A DNA stretch of 64,000 nt from Aquificota bacterium (GTDB lineage Bacteria > Aquificota > Aquificia > Aquificales > Aquificaceae): assembly GCA_013153495.1 (NCBI GenBank), contig JAADEH010000002.1, forward strand, positions 61,619-125,618, in the 5' to 3' direction. Positions 25,147-34,209 of this stretch are shown here, in pieces. The position numbers were made by a program, and so were the translations under genes. Within the stretch, counting starts at the first letter, position 1. Every line of letters begins with the position of its first letter. The notes beneath the pieces were generated by a model. It ran no database searches. It was not told where the DNA came from and worked only from the letters and a program-made list of their open reading frames with translations.

Positions 25147-25737
25147 ATGAGGAAGCCTTTTATCTTCTTCCTCTGGTTATTCCTGCTCGTTTTCGTTATA
25201 GCTTCCCTATACATATCCTTCACCGCATACCTCTACGAAAGGGACGCAAAACTCCTTGCAAACATCAGCGCCTTTTTTGTTGGTGTGAACAGCGGACTTG
25301 AAAAGGTAAGTATTCCCTATCCAAAATACACTGTAATCATGTATAAAAAGGAGCCATCGGGTAAGTTTGTAAGTTCCAACGCCCTGCCACCCGAAGAGCG
25401 GGACAACTACATTCAGGTTGAAATGCCCGTCAGGGACGGGAAGCTGTTTCTGTATGTTAGGAAGATAGACCTTAAGGAGTATCTATCCTTCGTAGGGAGC
25501 AACACCTTTTACACGGGTCTCTTAGTTGCAAGCCTTCTTCTCTACCTGAGTATCTTTTACTTTACCCTGAAGGAATTCGAAATAGCCCAAAGAGGAGCAC
25601 TTACGGAGGAGCTTTTGAACCGTCTTAAAGCCCTAAGACTTACAATGGCTACGCTGAAAGTTATTCCCGAGGAGAGTGTGGAAGAGATGAAGAAGCTGGT
25701 AGATGGAATTCTTAAGGATAGATTAAGCAAGAGGTGA
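25147..25737 (+). CDS. Membrane sensor-like protein of unknown function
   Basis: A 196-residue protein with a membrane segment at about 5-27, an extracytoplasmic domain of about 90 residues (28-118), a second segment at about 120-143 and a charged helical cytoplasmic tail. This is the layout of the sensing half of a histidine kinase or chemoreceptor, but no kinase or HAMP domain follows. It ends 11 nt before the double pseudo-receiver gene, so the two probably act together. I do not recognise a named family. Confidence 0.7.
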   Translation: MRKPFIFFLWLFLLVFVIASLYISFTAYLYERDAKLLANISAFFVGVNSGLEKVSIPYPKYTVIMYKKEPSGKFVSSNALPPEERDNYIQVEMPVRDGKLFLYVRKIDLKEYLSFVGSNTFYTGLLVASLLLYLSIFYFTLKEFEIAQRGALTEELLNRLKALRLTMATLKVIPEESVEEMKKLVDGILKDRLSKR

Positions 25738-25748
25738 GGTGTAGGGAC

Positions 25749-27275
25749 ATGAAGGTATTGATTGTTTCTTTTGATAAGAGCTTGACGGAGGAGCTTAAGA
25801 AGGCTTTGGAGGGTCATGAGGTTTACATTGCCAAGAACAGCGAGGAAGCCATAAAGGTCATTCCCTCGGACATAGAAGGAATTATTTACGACGCAATATC
25901 AGGTGCCATTTCCGAGGAGGACATAAACACCTTATACACTAAAAAGTTCAGCACCGCAAGGTATGTAATACTTTATGACGAGCTATTTCCCGTTGATGAG
26001 AGCAACATAATAGCGGAGCACAAAATTCTCGTCCCGAGGGAGGAATCTCCAAAGGAGATAGTTAGGAAGCTTGTAGAATTCCCTACGGAAGAGGAAGTTT
26101 CCCGTGAAGAACCAGAAACGGTCGAACAGGAGAAAGTAGAGGATATAGAATCCCTCGTTCAGGAAATAGGTGGGGAAACGGAGGAGATAGAGATAGAGCA
26201 TACTTCCCTGGATACGGGTAGTGGGGAAGAGCCTGTCCAAGAAGTAGAAGAGGTTTTGCCTGAAGCCGGTAAGATGGAGAAGGAAAGCGTTCCTACAACA
26301 CCCGGAAAAATTCTCATAGTTTCCTTTGACCAACCCTTAATAGATTCCCTGAAGGCATCCTTGGGACCGGACTACGAGGTAGTTACCGTAAAGACGGTTA
26401 AGCAGGCTATGGAAAAAGGTAAGGACGCTTCAGTGGTCGTCTTCGACGCAATCTCCGGTGTTATAGCGGAAAAAGGTCTCACAGAGCTTTCCCAGGATAG
26501 CGTTATGGCTTCCAAACCATACATAATTCTCGTTGATGACCTCTTTCCCATAGACATAAGCAAGATACCCCTTCCGGACAAAGAGTCCCTTTCGAGAGAT
26601 ACGGACCCTGACACCGTGGTCAACCTCATAAAGAGCAAAGCGGTATCCGCACCTGCTACACAGGTGGAAGAGCCGAAGGTGGAGGTGGAATCGGTCCAAC
26701 AAGAGGAGACATCCTTAGAAGAAGAGCTTGAAAAGATAGAAGAAGTAAAGGAAGAACAGACGGAACAATTGGAAGAGGTCATTCAGGAGCTTGAGACTGT
26801 GGATGTGGAAGAGGTAATAGAGGAAATAGAACCTCCCTCAGCGGAATCTGAAGCTGTGGAAGAAGTTGAAGTTCCCAAACAGGAAGAGGAACACATACCA
26901 GCCCTTGAAGCTCTTGAGAAGGTTATGGAGGAAGGTGATTTCGAAGTGGAGGAAACCGCACCTGTGGAAGAAGTGGTAGAGGAAATCCAACAATCCGAAG
27001 AAGAGGTAAAGATTGAGGAACCCTCTGAACTCCCGAAGGTTGAACTCGGTGCGGAGGAAGTTAGCTCCACAATTTCACAGGCTCTGACCGAAGACATGAT
27101 AAAGGAAGCGGTTTCCAAAGCCCTCGAAGAGAGAATGGCTGATATAAGGGAGATGGTAGCGGATATAGTCAGAAAGGAGGTAGAAAAAGCCTTTGAAGAT
27201 TTAGACATTAGGAACCTTATAAGACAAGCTACCTATCAGGCATTGAGGGATAAGCTCGAAGAGCTTATATCCTAA
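25749..27275 (+). CDS. Double pseudo-receiver acidic scaffold protein
   Basis: A 508-residue protein with two related domains (about 1-112 and 186-297) joined by very acidic linkers, and a helical C-terminus (about 430-508). Each domain begins ILIVSFD, has YDAISG or FDAISG where receivers keep the phospho-Asp (D48, D233) and LFPxD later. The receiver fold looks right, but the conserved Thr/Ser and Lys are missing, so phosphorylation is doubtful. The linkers are rich in EE/EV repeats and should be disordered. The C-terminal helices resemble tails of some deltaproteobacterial receiver proteins. ATG at 25749 avoids overlap with the upstream gene. Role unknown; a scaffold or polarity factor is plausible. 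Confidence 0.7.
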   Translation: MKVLIVSFDKSLTEELKKALEGHEVYIAKNSEEAIKVIPSDIEGIIYDAISGAISEEDINTLYTKKFSTARYVILYDELFPVDESNIIAEHKILVPREESPKEIVRKLVEFPTEEEVSREEPETVEQEKVEDIESLVQEIGGETEEIEIEHTSLDTGSGEEPVQEVEEVLPEAGKMEKESVPTTPGKILIVSFDQPLIDSLKASLGPDYEVVTVKTVKQAMEKGKDASVVVFDAISGVIAEKGLTELSQDSVMASKPYIILVDDLFPIDISKIPLPDKESLSRDTDPDTVVNLIKSKAVSAPATQVEEPKVEVESVQQEETSLEEELEKIEEVKEEQTEQLEEVIQELETVDVEEVIEEIEPPSAESEAVEEVEVPKQEEEHIPALEALEKVMEEGDFEVEETAPVEEVVEEIQQSEEEVKIEEPSELPKVELGAEEVSSTISQALTEDMIKEAVSKALEERMADIREMVADIVRKEVEKAFEDLDIRNLIRQATYQALRDKLEELIS

Positions 27276-28573
27276 CCGAACACCTTTTTAAAGACATAGT
27301 CTCGATGCTTTAAAAACTCCCAGGGGTCGAATATCTTTTCAAGCTCCTCTTGTGTAAGGAATTTCTTAACTTCCTCATCTTCGGAGAGGACCTCCTTAAA
27401 GCTCTTTTCCGAGTTCCAGCTTTCCATGGCACACCTCTGGACTATGTCGTAGGCTCTGTCCCTGCTGAGTCCTTTCTCGGTCAAAGCGACCAGAACCTTT
27501 GAGGAGAAGTAAAGACCCTTTGAGAGTTCCATGTTCTTCAGCATTCTATCTTTGTTGACTACTAAACCTTTGAGGATTTCGTAAAAGAGGTTAAGTATGT
27601 AGTCCAAGGCTATGGAAGAGTCGGGAAGTATTACCCTCTCTACAGATGAGTGGGATATGTCCCTCTCGTGCCACAAGGCTATGTTTTCGAGAGCGGGAAT
27701 TAGGTTTGACCTTATAAGCCTTGCGAGACCGCATATCCTCTCGGAGTGTATAGGGTTCTTCTTGTGAGGCATTGCGGAGGAACCCCTCTGACCTTTTGTA
27801 AAGGGTTCTTGAACTTCCAGCACCTCCGTCCTCTGTAGGTGTCTTATCTCCGTAGCGAACTTATCCAAAGAGGAAGCGGTAATAGCCATAGCGGACATAA
27901 ATTCCGCATGCCTGTCCCTGTGAACAATCTGGGTCGATGCGGGTTCTATCTTCAGACCCAGCTCCTCCAAAGCTATCCTCTCCACTTCGGGGGGAACGTT
28001 CGAGTAAGTTCCCACCGCTCCGGAAATCTTCCCGTAAGATACGGTCTCCCTTGCTCGCAGAAGCCTTTCCTTGTTTCTTCTCAGTTCGTCGAACCAGACT
28101 GCCATCTTTATACCGAAGGTGGTGGGTTCCGCATGAACACCGTGGGTTCTGCCTATCATCAGAGTGTCCTTGTGCTCGAAGGCAAGTCTCTTGACCTCTT
28201 CCATTACCAGCTCTACATCTCTGATTAGAATGTCTATGGCTTCCCTCATCAGGAGTGCGAGAGCGGTGTCTATCACATCCGAGGAGGTTATCCCCATGTG
28301 TATAAACCTTCCCTCCTCCCCCACCTGTTCCGATATGGCTGATACGAAGGCAAGGACATCGTGTTTGTAGGTTCTCTCAAGTTCCTTTATCCTCTCGAGA
28401 GTTTCATCATCTATCCTGGTTTGGGTTTCTATCCTTTCCAAAGCTTGTGGGGGGATTTTCCCTAACTTTGCCCAGGCTCTGCATACCGCAATTTCGACCT
28501 CGAGCCACTTCTGGAACTTATTCTTTTCGGACCATACCCTGCCTATTTCCTCTCTGGTGTATCTCTCTATCAT
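27272..28573 (-). CDS. purB: Adenylosuccinate lyase
   Basis: A 433-residue member of the fumarase/aspartase superfamily that acts twice in purine synthesis, releasing fumarate from SAICAR and adenylosuccinate. The signature loop GSSAMPHKKNPIHSE (about 263-277) and the motifs TSSDVIDTA (about 92) and GRTHGVHAEPT (about 141) carry the catalytic residues. TATAAT lies 8 nt before the ATG, overlapping the -10 of the divergent bamA. Its stop overlaps the scaffold gene stop by 4 bp. Confidence 0.97.
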   Translation of the reverse strand: MIERYTREEIGRVWSEKNKFQKWLEVEIAVCRAWAKLGKIPPQALERIETQTRIDDETLERIKELERTYKHDVLAFVSAISEQVGEEGRFIHMGITSSDVIDTALALLMREAIDILIRDVELVMEEVKRLAFEHKDTLMIGRTHGVHAEPTTFGIKMAVWFDELRRNKERLLRARETVSYGKISGAVGTYSNVPPEVERIALEELGLKIEPASTQIVHRDRHAEFMSAMAITASSLDKFATEIRHLQRTEVLEVQEPFTKGQRGSSAMPHKKNPIHSERICGLARLIRSNLIPALENIALWHERDISHSSVERVILPDSSIALDYILNLFYEILKGLVVNKDRMLKNMELSKGLYFSSKVLVALTEKGLSRDRAYDIVQRCAMESWNSEKSFKEVLSEDEEVKKFLTQEELEKIFDPWEFLKHRDYVFKKVFG

Positions 28574-28581
28574 GAGCTAAC

Positions 28582-28589
28582 ATTATACT
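28582..28589. promoter_or_regulatory. Overlapping divergent -10 boxes of purB and bamA
   Basis: In the 25-nt gap, TATAAT on the minus strand (28582-28587) is 8 nt before purB, and TATACT on the + strand (28584-28589) is 9 nt before bamA. They share four base pairs. I see no consensus -35 for either, so each would depend on flanking coding sequence. Confidence 0.5.
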
Positions 28590-28598
28590 CATCAAAAA

Positions 28599-31217
28599 AT
28601 GAAACATTTGATAATTCTTCTGCTACTCACGTCAGTAGCTTTCTCCAAAATATACATAGAGTCAAACTACCCTCTTAGAAACAACAACTTTTCCTCCCTT
28701 CAAGAAGGGGAACTGTCCCTCCTCCTGTGGGTTTTGCAAAGGCTCAAGGACGTGAGGGACATAAAGGTTAGCACCGTAGGTGATGACACGGTAGTTTATG
28801 TAGAAAGATACCCGATACTGCGGGAAGTGGAGATTAAAGGGAATTGGTTTGCGAGCGACGAGGAGCTTAAGAGTTTGATACTTATTCGTGAAGGGGAGCC
28901 TCTCGTTGATTTCGACGTGGAGAGAGCCAAGGAAACTCTGCGAACCTTCTATCACAGGAAAGGTTTTCTCGATGCGGATGCGGAGATTGAGTTGAAGGTT
29001 GACCGTGAAGGATACGCTTCAATAAAGGTTCTCGTTCGTGAGGGAGACCTCTACTTTACAAAAGATGCGGTCTTTATGGGTGGTATCAGCTTCCCGAAAG
29101 AGAAACTGCTTCGCAAGTCCGGTCTGAGGTTGGGTGATGTGTTCAGCGAAGAGGAAGCGAGGAAAGCCACCTTTAAACTTTACGAGTTTTACAGAAAGGA
29201 AGGCTTTTTGGAAAGCTCCCTCTACTTTGAGGGGGTGAGAAAGGAAAAGTTGAACTCTCCCTTTTTGAGGGTTCTGTTCCCGGGTTCGGAGAGGGGGAGT
29301 TTTAAGGACACCTTGTTTTCTCTCTTTAGGGGTTTGTCCAACTTTGCTTCGCACCCTGTTGCAGTTCTAAAGGCTATATTCGGAAAAGGCTCGGGAGCGG
29401 TGCCGGTCTATTCGGTAAACGAGGGAAGAAGATACAACATTGAGTTCAGAGGTAACAGGAGTTTTGACAGGTATGTGCTTATGTCCCTCGTGGATTTGGA
29501 CACTCCCGGAGTGGACATCTTCTTCTTGGAAAAGACCAGGAACGCAATAGAGGAGTTCTACCAAAGGAAAGGCTTTTTTGACGTAGATGTGGAATATTCC
29601 TACGTGGAGGGAACGGTCGAGTTCCTGATAAAGGAAGGTGTCAGATACAAACTTAAAGTTTTAGGCTTCAAGGGAGTTGAGCTACCCCAATACTACGACA
29701 AAGACCTTATAGAGGACAGGCTCGAGGAGTTCCTTAAGGATGTTCGCAGAAGCGGGTTCCTGAGTGCACAGCTTAGGCTCGAGGAGGATGTAGATAGGAA
29801 AGAAAAGATCGTTTACCTGATGGTCCTATACAAGCCCGGCAAGAAGGTCTGGCTTAAGGACGTTAAATTCTTGGGTAAAGACAGACATCTCAGGAAGATA
29901 TTCTCCAGATACCGTTCTCTCCTTCCCGCTGTTCTTGACGAGAAGACGCTCAATAATTTGCACAAGGACATAAGGAATTACCTGCTGAGTCGTGGATACC
30001 TCGACGGGGACTTCTCCCTGAGAGTCGAAGTGGAAGAGGACGAGGATAACCTTTACCTCAGTTATCTTTATACGGTTCAAAAGGGAGAGAGATACAGATA
30101 CGGAAAGCTCCTTATATACGGGAACGAGAAAACGCACCCCCGGGAGATTTACTACACGGTCATAAAGGAGAGGTTTTTTTCTTCCCAAGCGGAGGAGGAA
30201 AGTTTGTGGAACCTGATTCAGAGTGAGAACTTTACCGGTGTGCGTATGGAGAACTTCATCGATAGAGAAGCCAAGAGAGTGCATCGTCTCGTAGAGGTCA
30301 GGGAAGACAAGAGGGGTGTGCTGGAACTCGGAGTAGGATACAACACGGAAGAGAAGCTGAAGCTCGAGGGGAACTTGAAACTGAAGAACCTCTTTGGGGT
30401 GGGGCTTATACTTAGGTTGGGGGCTTCCAAAAGTCAGAAATACGAAACCTACGAAGTAGGTCTTTCCGATAAGTTCTTTTTTTCGAGGAAGTATTTCGGT
30501 GATACCGCTCTGTTCAGAAGGTTAGAATTCCACAACAGCTTTGACCTTGAGAGCGAAGGATACTCCCTTTCCCTCGGATACAGACCTTCCAGGTGGTTCT
30601 CCGTAAGTCCTTTCTTTTCGAGCACCGATAACAGGGTTGTGGGTTTCGGTTCGGGAGAATTCTACATAAGGAAGTTGGGAGTTTTTCTCATATACGAACG
30701 CAGGGACGACCCTATAAATCCCAAGAATATAGACCATGCGAGCCTGAAAGTCTCTAAGGCTGAAGGGGACAGGGATTACTACAAGGTGGAACTGAACACG
30801 TTTCTCCTCAGAGAAGTCTTGAGGAACTTCTCCGTTAACGGGCGGTTTTACTCGGGGTGGGTGGGCGATTCCGCTCCTATATTCGATAGGTTCTTCTTGG
30901 GCGGACTGAAGGACATGCGGGGATACGATTTCGAGGCGATAGGGTATCCATTCGGAGGAAAAACCGCACTGTTCGGCAGACTCGAAACCCTCTTTATGGT
31001 CAAGGAACCTCTTTGGGTGGGCGTTTACGGAGATGCCGGAGGCGTGGGTAATAGATTTTCTGACTCCCTAAAAGGTCTTAAATACGATGTAGGAGTTGCG
31101 GTAGGTATAGACACACCCGCAGGGTTTCTCAGGTTCGATGTGGCAAAACCCCTATCGAAGGTTCCTGAGCCGCTTTCCAAGGTTAAGTTCTATCTGTCAA
31201 TTGGGTTCCTTTACTGA
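28599..31217 (+). CDS. bamA: Outer-membrane assembly factor BamA (Omp85)
   Basis: An 872-residue protein with a signal peptide (MKHLIILLLLTSVAFS), several POTRA domains in the periplasm (about 70-560, for example REVEIKGNWFASDEEL and YNIEFRGNRSFDRYV, each ending in a GFxDxD/xA turn) and a C-terminal 16-strand-type barrel (about 580-872) with the MRGYDF version of the VRGF motif and a terminal aromatic residue. BamA folds beta-barrel proteins into the outer membrane, so the cell has one. An extra stretch between POTRA segments (about 225-270) is unusual. TATACT lies 9 nt before the ATG. Its end overlaps galU by 35 bp. Confidence 0.9.
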   Translation: MKHLIILLLLTSVAFSKIYIESNYPLRNNNFSSLQEGELSLLLWVLQRLKDVRDIKVSTVGDDTVVYVERYPILREVEIKGNWFASDEELKSLILIREGEPLVDFDVERAKETLRTFYHRKGFLDADAEIELKVDREGYASIKVLVREGDLYFTKDAVFMGGISFPKEKLLRKSGLRLGDVFSEEEARKATFKLYEFYRKEGFLESSLYFEGVRKEKLNSPFLRVLFPGSERGSFKDTLFSLFRGLSNFASHPVAVLKAIFGKGSGAVPVYSVNEGRRYNIEFRGNRSFDRYVLMSLVDLDTPGVDIFFLEKTRNAIEEFYQRKGFFDVDVEYSYVEGTVEFLIKEGVRYKLKVLGFKGVELPQYYDKDLIEDRLEEFLKDVRRSGFLSAQLRLEEDVDRKEKIVYLMVLYKPGKKVWLKDVKFLGKDRHLRKIFSRYRSLLPAVLDEKTLNNLHKDIRNYLLSRGYLDGDFSLRVEVEEDEDNLYLSYLYTVQKGERYRYGKLLIYGNEKTHPREIYYTVIKERFFSSQAEEESLWNLIQSENFTGVRMENFIDREAKRVHRLVEVREDKRGVLELGVGYNTEEKLKLEGNLKLKNLFGVGLILRLGASKSQKYETYEVGLSDKFFFSRKYFGDTALFRRLEFHNSFDLESEGYSLSLGYRPSRWFSVSPFFSSTDNRVVGFGSGEFYIRKLGVFLIYERRDDPINPKNIDHASLKVSKAEGDRDYYKVELNTFLLREVLRNFSVNGRFYSGWVGDSAPIFDRFFLGGLKDMRGYDFEAIGYPFGGKTALFGRLETLFMVKEPLWVGVYGDAGGVGNRFSDSLKGLKYDVGVAVGIDTPAGFLRFDVAKPLSKVPEPLSKVKFYLSIGFLY

Positions 31218-32076
31218 GCATCTGAGCGAGGAAAAAGGCAAGCTCCTCACCTATGTCTTCCCTCTTTAGGGCAAACTCGAAGACCGTTTTCAGGTAATCT
31301 AAGGGATTTCCCGTGTCGTAAACCCTGTTTTCAACCTTGTATGCGTATATGGCTTCCTCCTCTAAGAGGAGTTTCATCGCATCGGTCAGCTGTATCTCTC
31401 CACCTTTGCCGGGTTTGGTTATCTTCAGCTTTTCGAATATTGCGGGGGTGAATATGTATCTGCCTACTATGGCGAGGTTTGAAGGTGCTTCTTCAGGGGA
31501 AGGCTTCTCTACGAGGTCCTCAATCAGAAAGACACCTTCCTCAATCTCTTTGACCTTAGCAATTCCGTATTTGCTTACCTCCTCTTCGGGGACTTCGAAG
31601 AGGGCAACTACACTCTTCCCGAAGCGGGAGAATATGTCGAGCATTCCCGTAATGGCTTCCTCACCCCTTTCTAAGATTATGTCCCCGAGGGCAACTATGA
31701 AAGGCTCCCTTCCCACCGCAGGCTCTGCGGTCAAAACCGCATGCCCCAAGCCGAGCTGTTGCTTCTGCCTTATGTATATGGGGTTTATCATGTGGCTTAT
31801 CTTCCTTATGTTCTGCAGAATCTTCTCCTTACCTGCCTCCTCCAGGTGCTTTTCGAGGTCCGTGTTTATGTCGAAGTGGTGCTCGATAGGTCTTTTATGT
31901 TTGCCCGTTACAAAAATTACGTTTTCAACTCCCGCACCCAGAAGCTCCTCAACTATGAACTGAATTACGGGTTTGTCTATTATGGGGAACATCTCTTTAG
32001 GCATGGCTTTAGTTGCGGGTAAGAACCTCGTTCCCCATCCTGCCACCGGCAGGACAGCCTTTCTAACCTCCTGCAT
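31183..32076 (-). CDS. galU: UTP-glucose-1-phosphate uridylyltransferase
   Basis: A 297-residue nucleotidyltransferase that makes UDP-glucose for envelope sugars. The N-terminal signature LPVAGWGTRFLPATKAMPK and later VEKPSPEEAPS and GGEIQLTDAM are diagnostic of GalU. AAGGAG precedes the ATG. pdxJ ends 1 nt upstream, so it is the last gene of a minus-strand run from motA. Confidence 0.95.
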   Translation of the reverse strand: MQEVRKAVLPVAGWGTRFLPATKAMPKEMFPIIDKPVIQFIVEELLGAGVENVIFVTGKHKRPIEHHFDINTDLEKHLEEAGKEKILQNIRKISHMINPIYIRQKQQLGLGHAVLTAEPAVGREPFIVALGDIILERGEEAITGMLDIFSRFGKSVVALFEVPEEEVSKYGIAKVKEIEEGVFLIEDLVEKPSPEEAPSNLAIVGRYIFTPAIFEKLKITKPGKGGEIQLTDAMKLLLEEEAIYAYKVENRVYDTGNPLDYLKTVFEFALKREDIGEELAFFLAQMLSKGTQLTDRT

Positions 32077-32077
32077 A

Positions 32078-32806
32078 CTATCTCTCCTTTATAAGTGCTA
32101 ACATCTCCCTAACAGCTCTTTCAAAACCGAATATAACCGCATTTGCCACTATGGAGTGTCCTATGTTCAGCTCCTCTATCAGGTCGGAGAGTTTTAGTAT
32201 CTCCTTGACGTTGTGGTAGGTGAGTCCGTGCCCCGCATAAACTCTCAGCCGCAGCTCCTTTCCCAGCTGAGCGGATTTCCTGAGTCTCTCAAGCTCCCTC
32301 TGTGCCTCTTCGAACCTGTGCTCGTTCCAAAGGTTTGCGTATGTGCCCGTGTGGAGTTCGACCGCATCAGCCCCCACTTCCTTTGAGGCTTTAACCTGAC
32401 TCTCCTGCGGGTCTATGAACAAGGAAACCTCTATTCCTTCTTCTTTAAAGGGTTTTATATACTCCCGAAGGGAGTCCTTCAAACTCAAAACGTCAAGTCC
32501 GCCTTCTGTGGTTATCTCCTCCCTGCGCTCGGGAACGAGGGTTATGCGGTCAGGCTTTACCTTCAGGGCTATCTCCCGCATCTCTTCGGTGGGAGCCATC
32601 TCGAGATTGACGGGAATTGTAATCAACTCCTTTATAAGCTCGAGGTCTCTGTCCTGTATGTGCCTCCTGTCCTCCCTTAGGTGGAGGGTTATCTGGTCCG
32701 CCCCCGCCTGCTGGGCTATGAGCGCCGCAAAGACCGGAGAAGGCTCAAAGGTTCTGCGTGCCTGCCTTACGGTAGCTACGTGGTCTATGTTAACTCCCAA
32801 CCTCAT
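32078..32806 (-). CDS. pdxJ: Pyridoxine 5'-phosphate synthase
   Basis: A 242-residue TIM-barrel enzyme that joins 1-deoxyxylulose 5-phosphate with aminoacetone 3-phosphate in the DXP-dependent vitamin B6 pathway. The start [28 protein letters not shown] (about 42) and [10 protein letters not shown] (about 192) are family signatures. TAAAAT (32814-32819) lies 7 nt before the ATG and includes the stop codon of motB, so this gene may have its own leaderless transcript. Confidence 0.96.
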   Translation of the reverse strand: MRLGVNIDHVATVRQARRTFEPSPVFAALIAQQAGADQITLHLREDRRHIQDRDLELIKELITIPVNLEMAPTEEMREIALKVKPDRITLVPERREEITTEGGLDVLSLKDSLREYIKPFKEEGIEVSLFIDPQESQVKASKEVGADAVELHTGTYANLWNEHRFEEAQRELERLRKSAQLGKELRLRVYAGHGLTYHNVKEILKLSDLIEELNIGHSIVANAVIFGFERAVREMLALIKER

Positions 32807-32816
32807 GGGGTTTATT

Positions 32817-33491
32817 TTACTCCTTGGCTTTGCTCAAGTTTATGTATATCTCCACACGGTTGTTCCTCTCCATAAGGATAGGTTGTTTCCACGTGTATAG
32901 AGGCTTTATGTCTCCGAAGCCCGCTGCGGAGAGCTTCTTTGGGTCAACTCCCTGAGCCTGAAGAAACCTCACCACCTCCGTTGCCCTTCTGAGAGACAGC
33001 TCCCACTTGTCCTTAATCAGAGGGTCCTTTATTTCCACGAGAGGACTCACGTGTCCCTCAACTCTCACGAAGGACCTTTCGGGGAGCTTCTTCAGGACCT
33101 GTGCAATCTCCTTGAGCGTTTCCTGCGCTTTCGGGGTGAGCCTGTAACTACCGTTTTCAAAAAACACCTTGTCGAACAGCCTGAGTTTGACGAAATCCGC
33201 AGTTATGACTATCTGAAAAGCCCAGGGGGGAAGGACTTTCTGAATTCTCCTTTTTATTTTTAAAGCGACCTCCTTCGGAGGTGGATTTATAGGTTCAAGA
33301 ATAGAATTCTTCTTTATAAAGGACTTTCTATCAGGTTGGAAGTAGGATATAAACTTCTCAATCTGAGCCACGTCGAGGCTGGACATAGCGTATATGAGTA
33401 TGAAAAAGGTAAGCAGAAGGGACATAAGATCGCTAAAGGAGGTGAGCCATGCAGGTGGCTTGGGGCATTCCTCCTTCTTCTTAAAAGCCAT
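32817..33491 (-). CDS. motB: Flagellar stator protein MotB (second copy)
   Basis: A 224-residue MotB with one N-terminal membrane helix and a C-terminal OmpA-like peptidoglycan-binding domain (about 105-220, with VRVEGH and [13 protein letters not shown]). The ion-carrying Asp is present (D21 in [14 protein letters not shown]). The N-terminal 35 residues are nearly identical to the upstream paralogue, while the periplasmic part differs greatly. ATG at 33491 is chosen over a GTG at 33500 because GAGGTGAG lies just upstream. Confidence 0.9.
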   Translation of the reverse strand: MAFKKKEECPKPPAWLTSFSDLMSLLLTFFILIYAMSSLDVAQIEKFISYFQPDRKSFIKKNSILEPINPPPKEVALKIKRRIQKVLPPWAFQIVITADFVKLRLFDKVFFENGSYRLTPKAQETLKEIAQVLKKLPERSFVRVEGHVSPLVEIKDPLIKDKWELSLRRATEVVRFLQAQGVDPKKLSAAGFGDIKPLYTWKQPILMERNNRVEIYINLSKAKE

Positions 33492-33501
33492 AACGCTCAC
33501 C

Positions 33502-34209
33502 TCACGGGTTTAACTTTATGCAGAACTCTATCCTCCTGTTCTTCTCCCTTCCCTGCGGGGTGTCGTTGGGAGCTATGGGATGATACTCTCCGTATCCGAC
33601 CGCAGAGAGTATGTCCTTTGGATAACCGCACTCTATAAACAGCCTCAAGACGCTAACCGCCCTCGCTGCGGAAAGCTCCCAGTTGGAAGGAAAGCGGGGA
33701 CTCGATATGGGTCTGTTGTCGGTGTATCCCTCAAAGGTTATGGGAAGGGAGTATGGCTTTAACCTCTGGCACATGTCGAGGAAAAGTTCCTTGGCTTGAG
33801 GGTAAGGCTCTTCACTACCCGGGGGAAACAACCTGCTTGAGTTAACCCTCAGCTTCATACAGGTTCCCGTAACGAGATAATCAGCTTCTATTCCCATGCT
33901 CTGGAGCTGGTTCTTTATCTGGTTTATCTCCTTTTTAAGCTCAGCGAACTTCTTTACACGGTAGTGCATGTTTTCCATCTCTATGGGTATCCTCGATGCC
34001 CTCATTGCACCGTCTTCGGAATAAAGAACCTGTCTTCCCCCGAAGGCTTCCACCAAACCCTTAAGAACCTGATAAAACTTCTCGAGGGAGATGATGCTCA
34101 TGGAGTAGAGGAGTATGAAGAAGGTAAGTAGAAGGGACATAAGGTCTCCGAATGAAGTGAGCCACGCAGGGGGTTTAGGACACTCCTCCTTTTTCTTTCT
34201 CAGAGCCAT
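33502..34209 (-). CDS. motB: Flagellar stator protein MotB (first copy)
   Basis: A 235-residue MotB paralogue. D22 in [14 protein letters not shown] is the ion-binding residue, and the OmpA-like domain (about 140-232) has TFEGYTDNRPIS and NWELSAARAVSVL and ends GREKNRRIEFCI. A predicted periplasmic coiled region (about 75-105) is longer than in the second copy. It overlaps motA by one base. Two MotB proteins with one MotA are also known in Aquifex, from memory. Confidence 0.92.
   Translation of the reverse strand: MALRKKKEECPKPPAWLTSFGDLMSLLLTFFILLYSMSIISLEKFYQVLKGLVEAFGGRQVLYSEDGAMRASRIPIEMENMHYRVKKFAELKKEINQIKNQLQSMGIEADYLVTGTCMKLRVNSSRLFPPGSEEPYPQAKELFLDMCQRLKPYSLPITFEGYTDNRPISSPRFPSNWELSAARAVSVLRLFIECGYPKDILSAVGYGEYHPIAPNDTPQGREKNRRIEFCIKLNP

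Noticed and set aside
32817..34209. Two motB copies as an assembly duplication
   Set aside because: Only the N-terminal 35 codons are very alike; the rest differs in length and sequence, so these are true paralogues.
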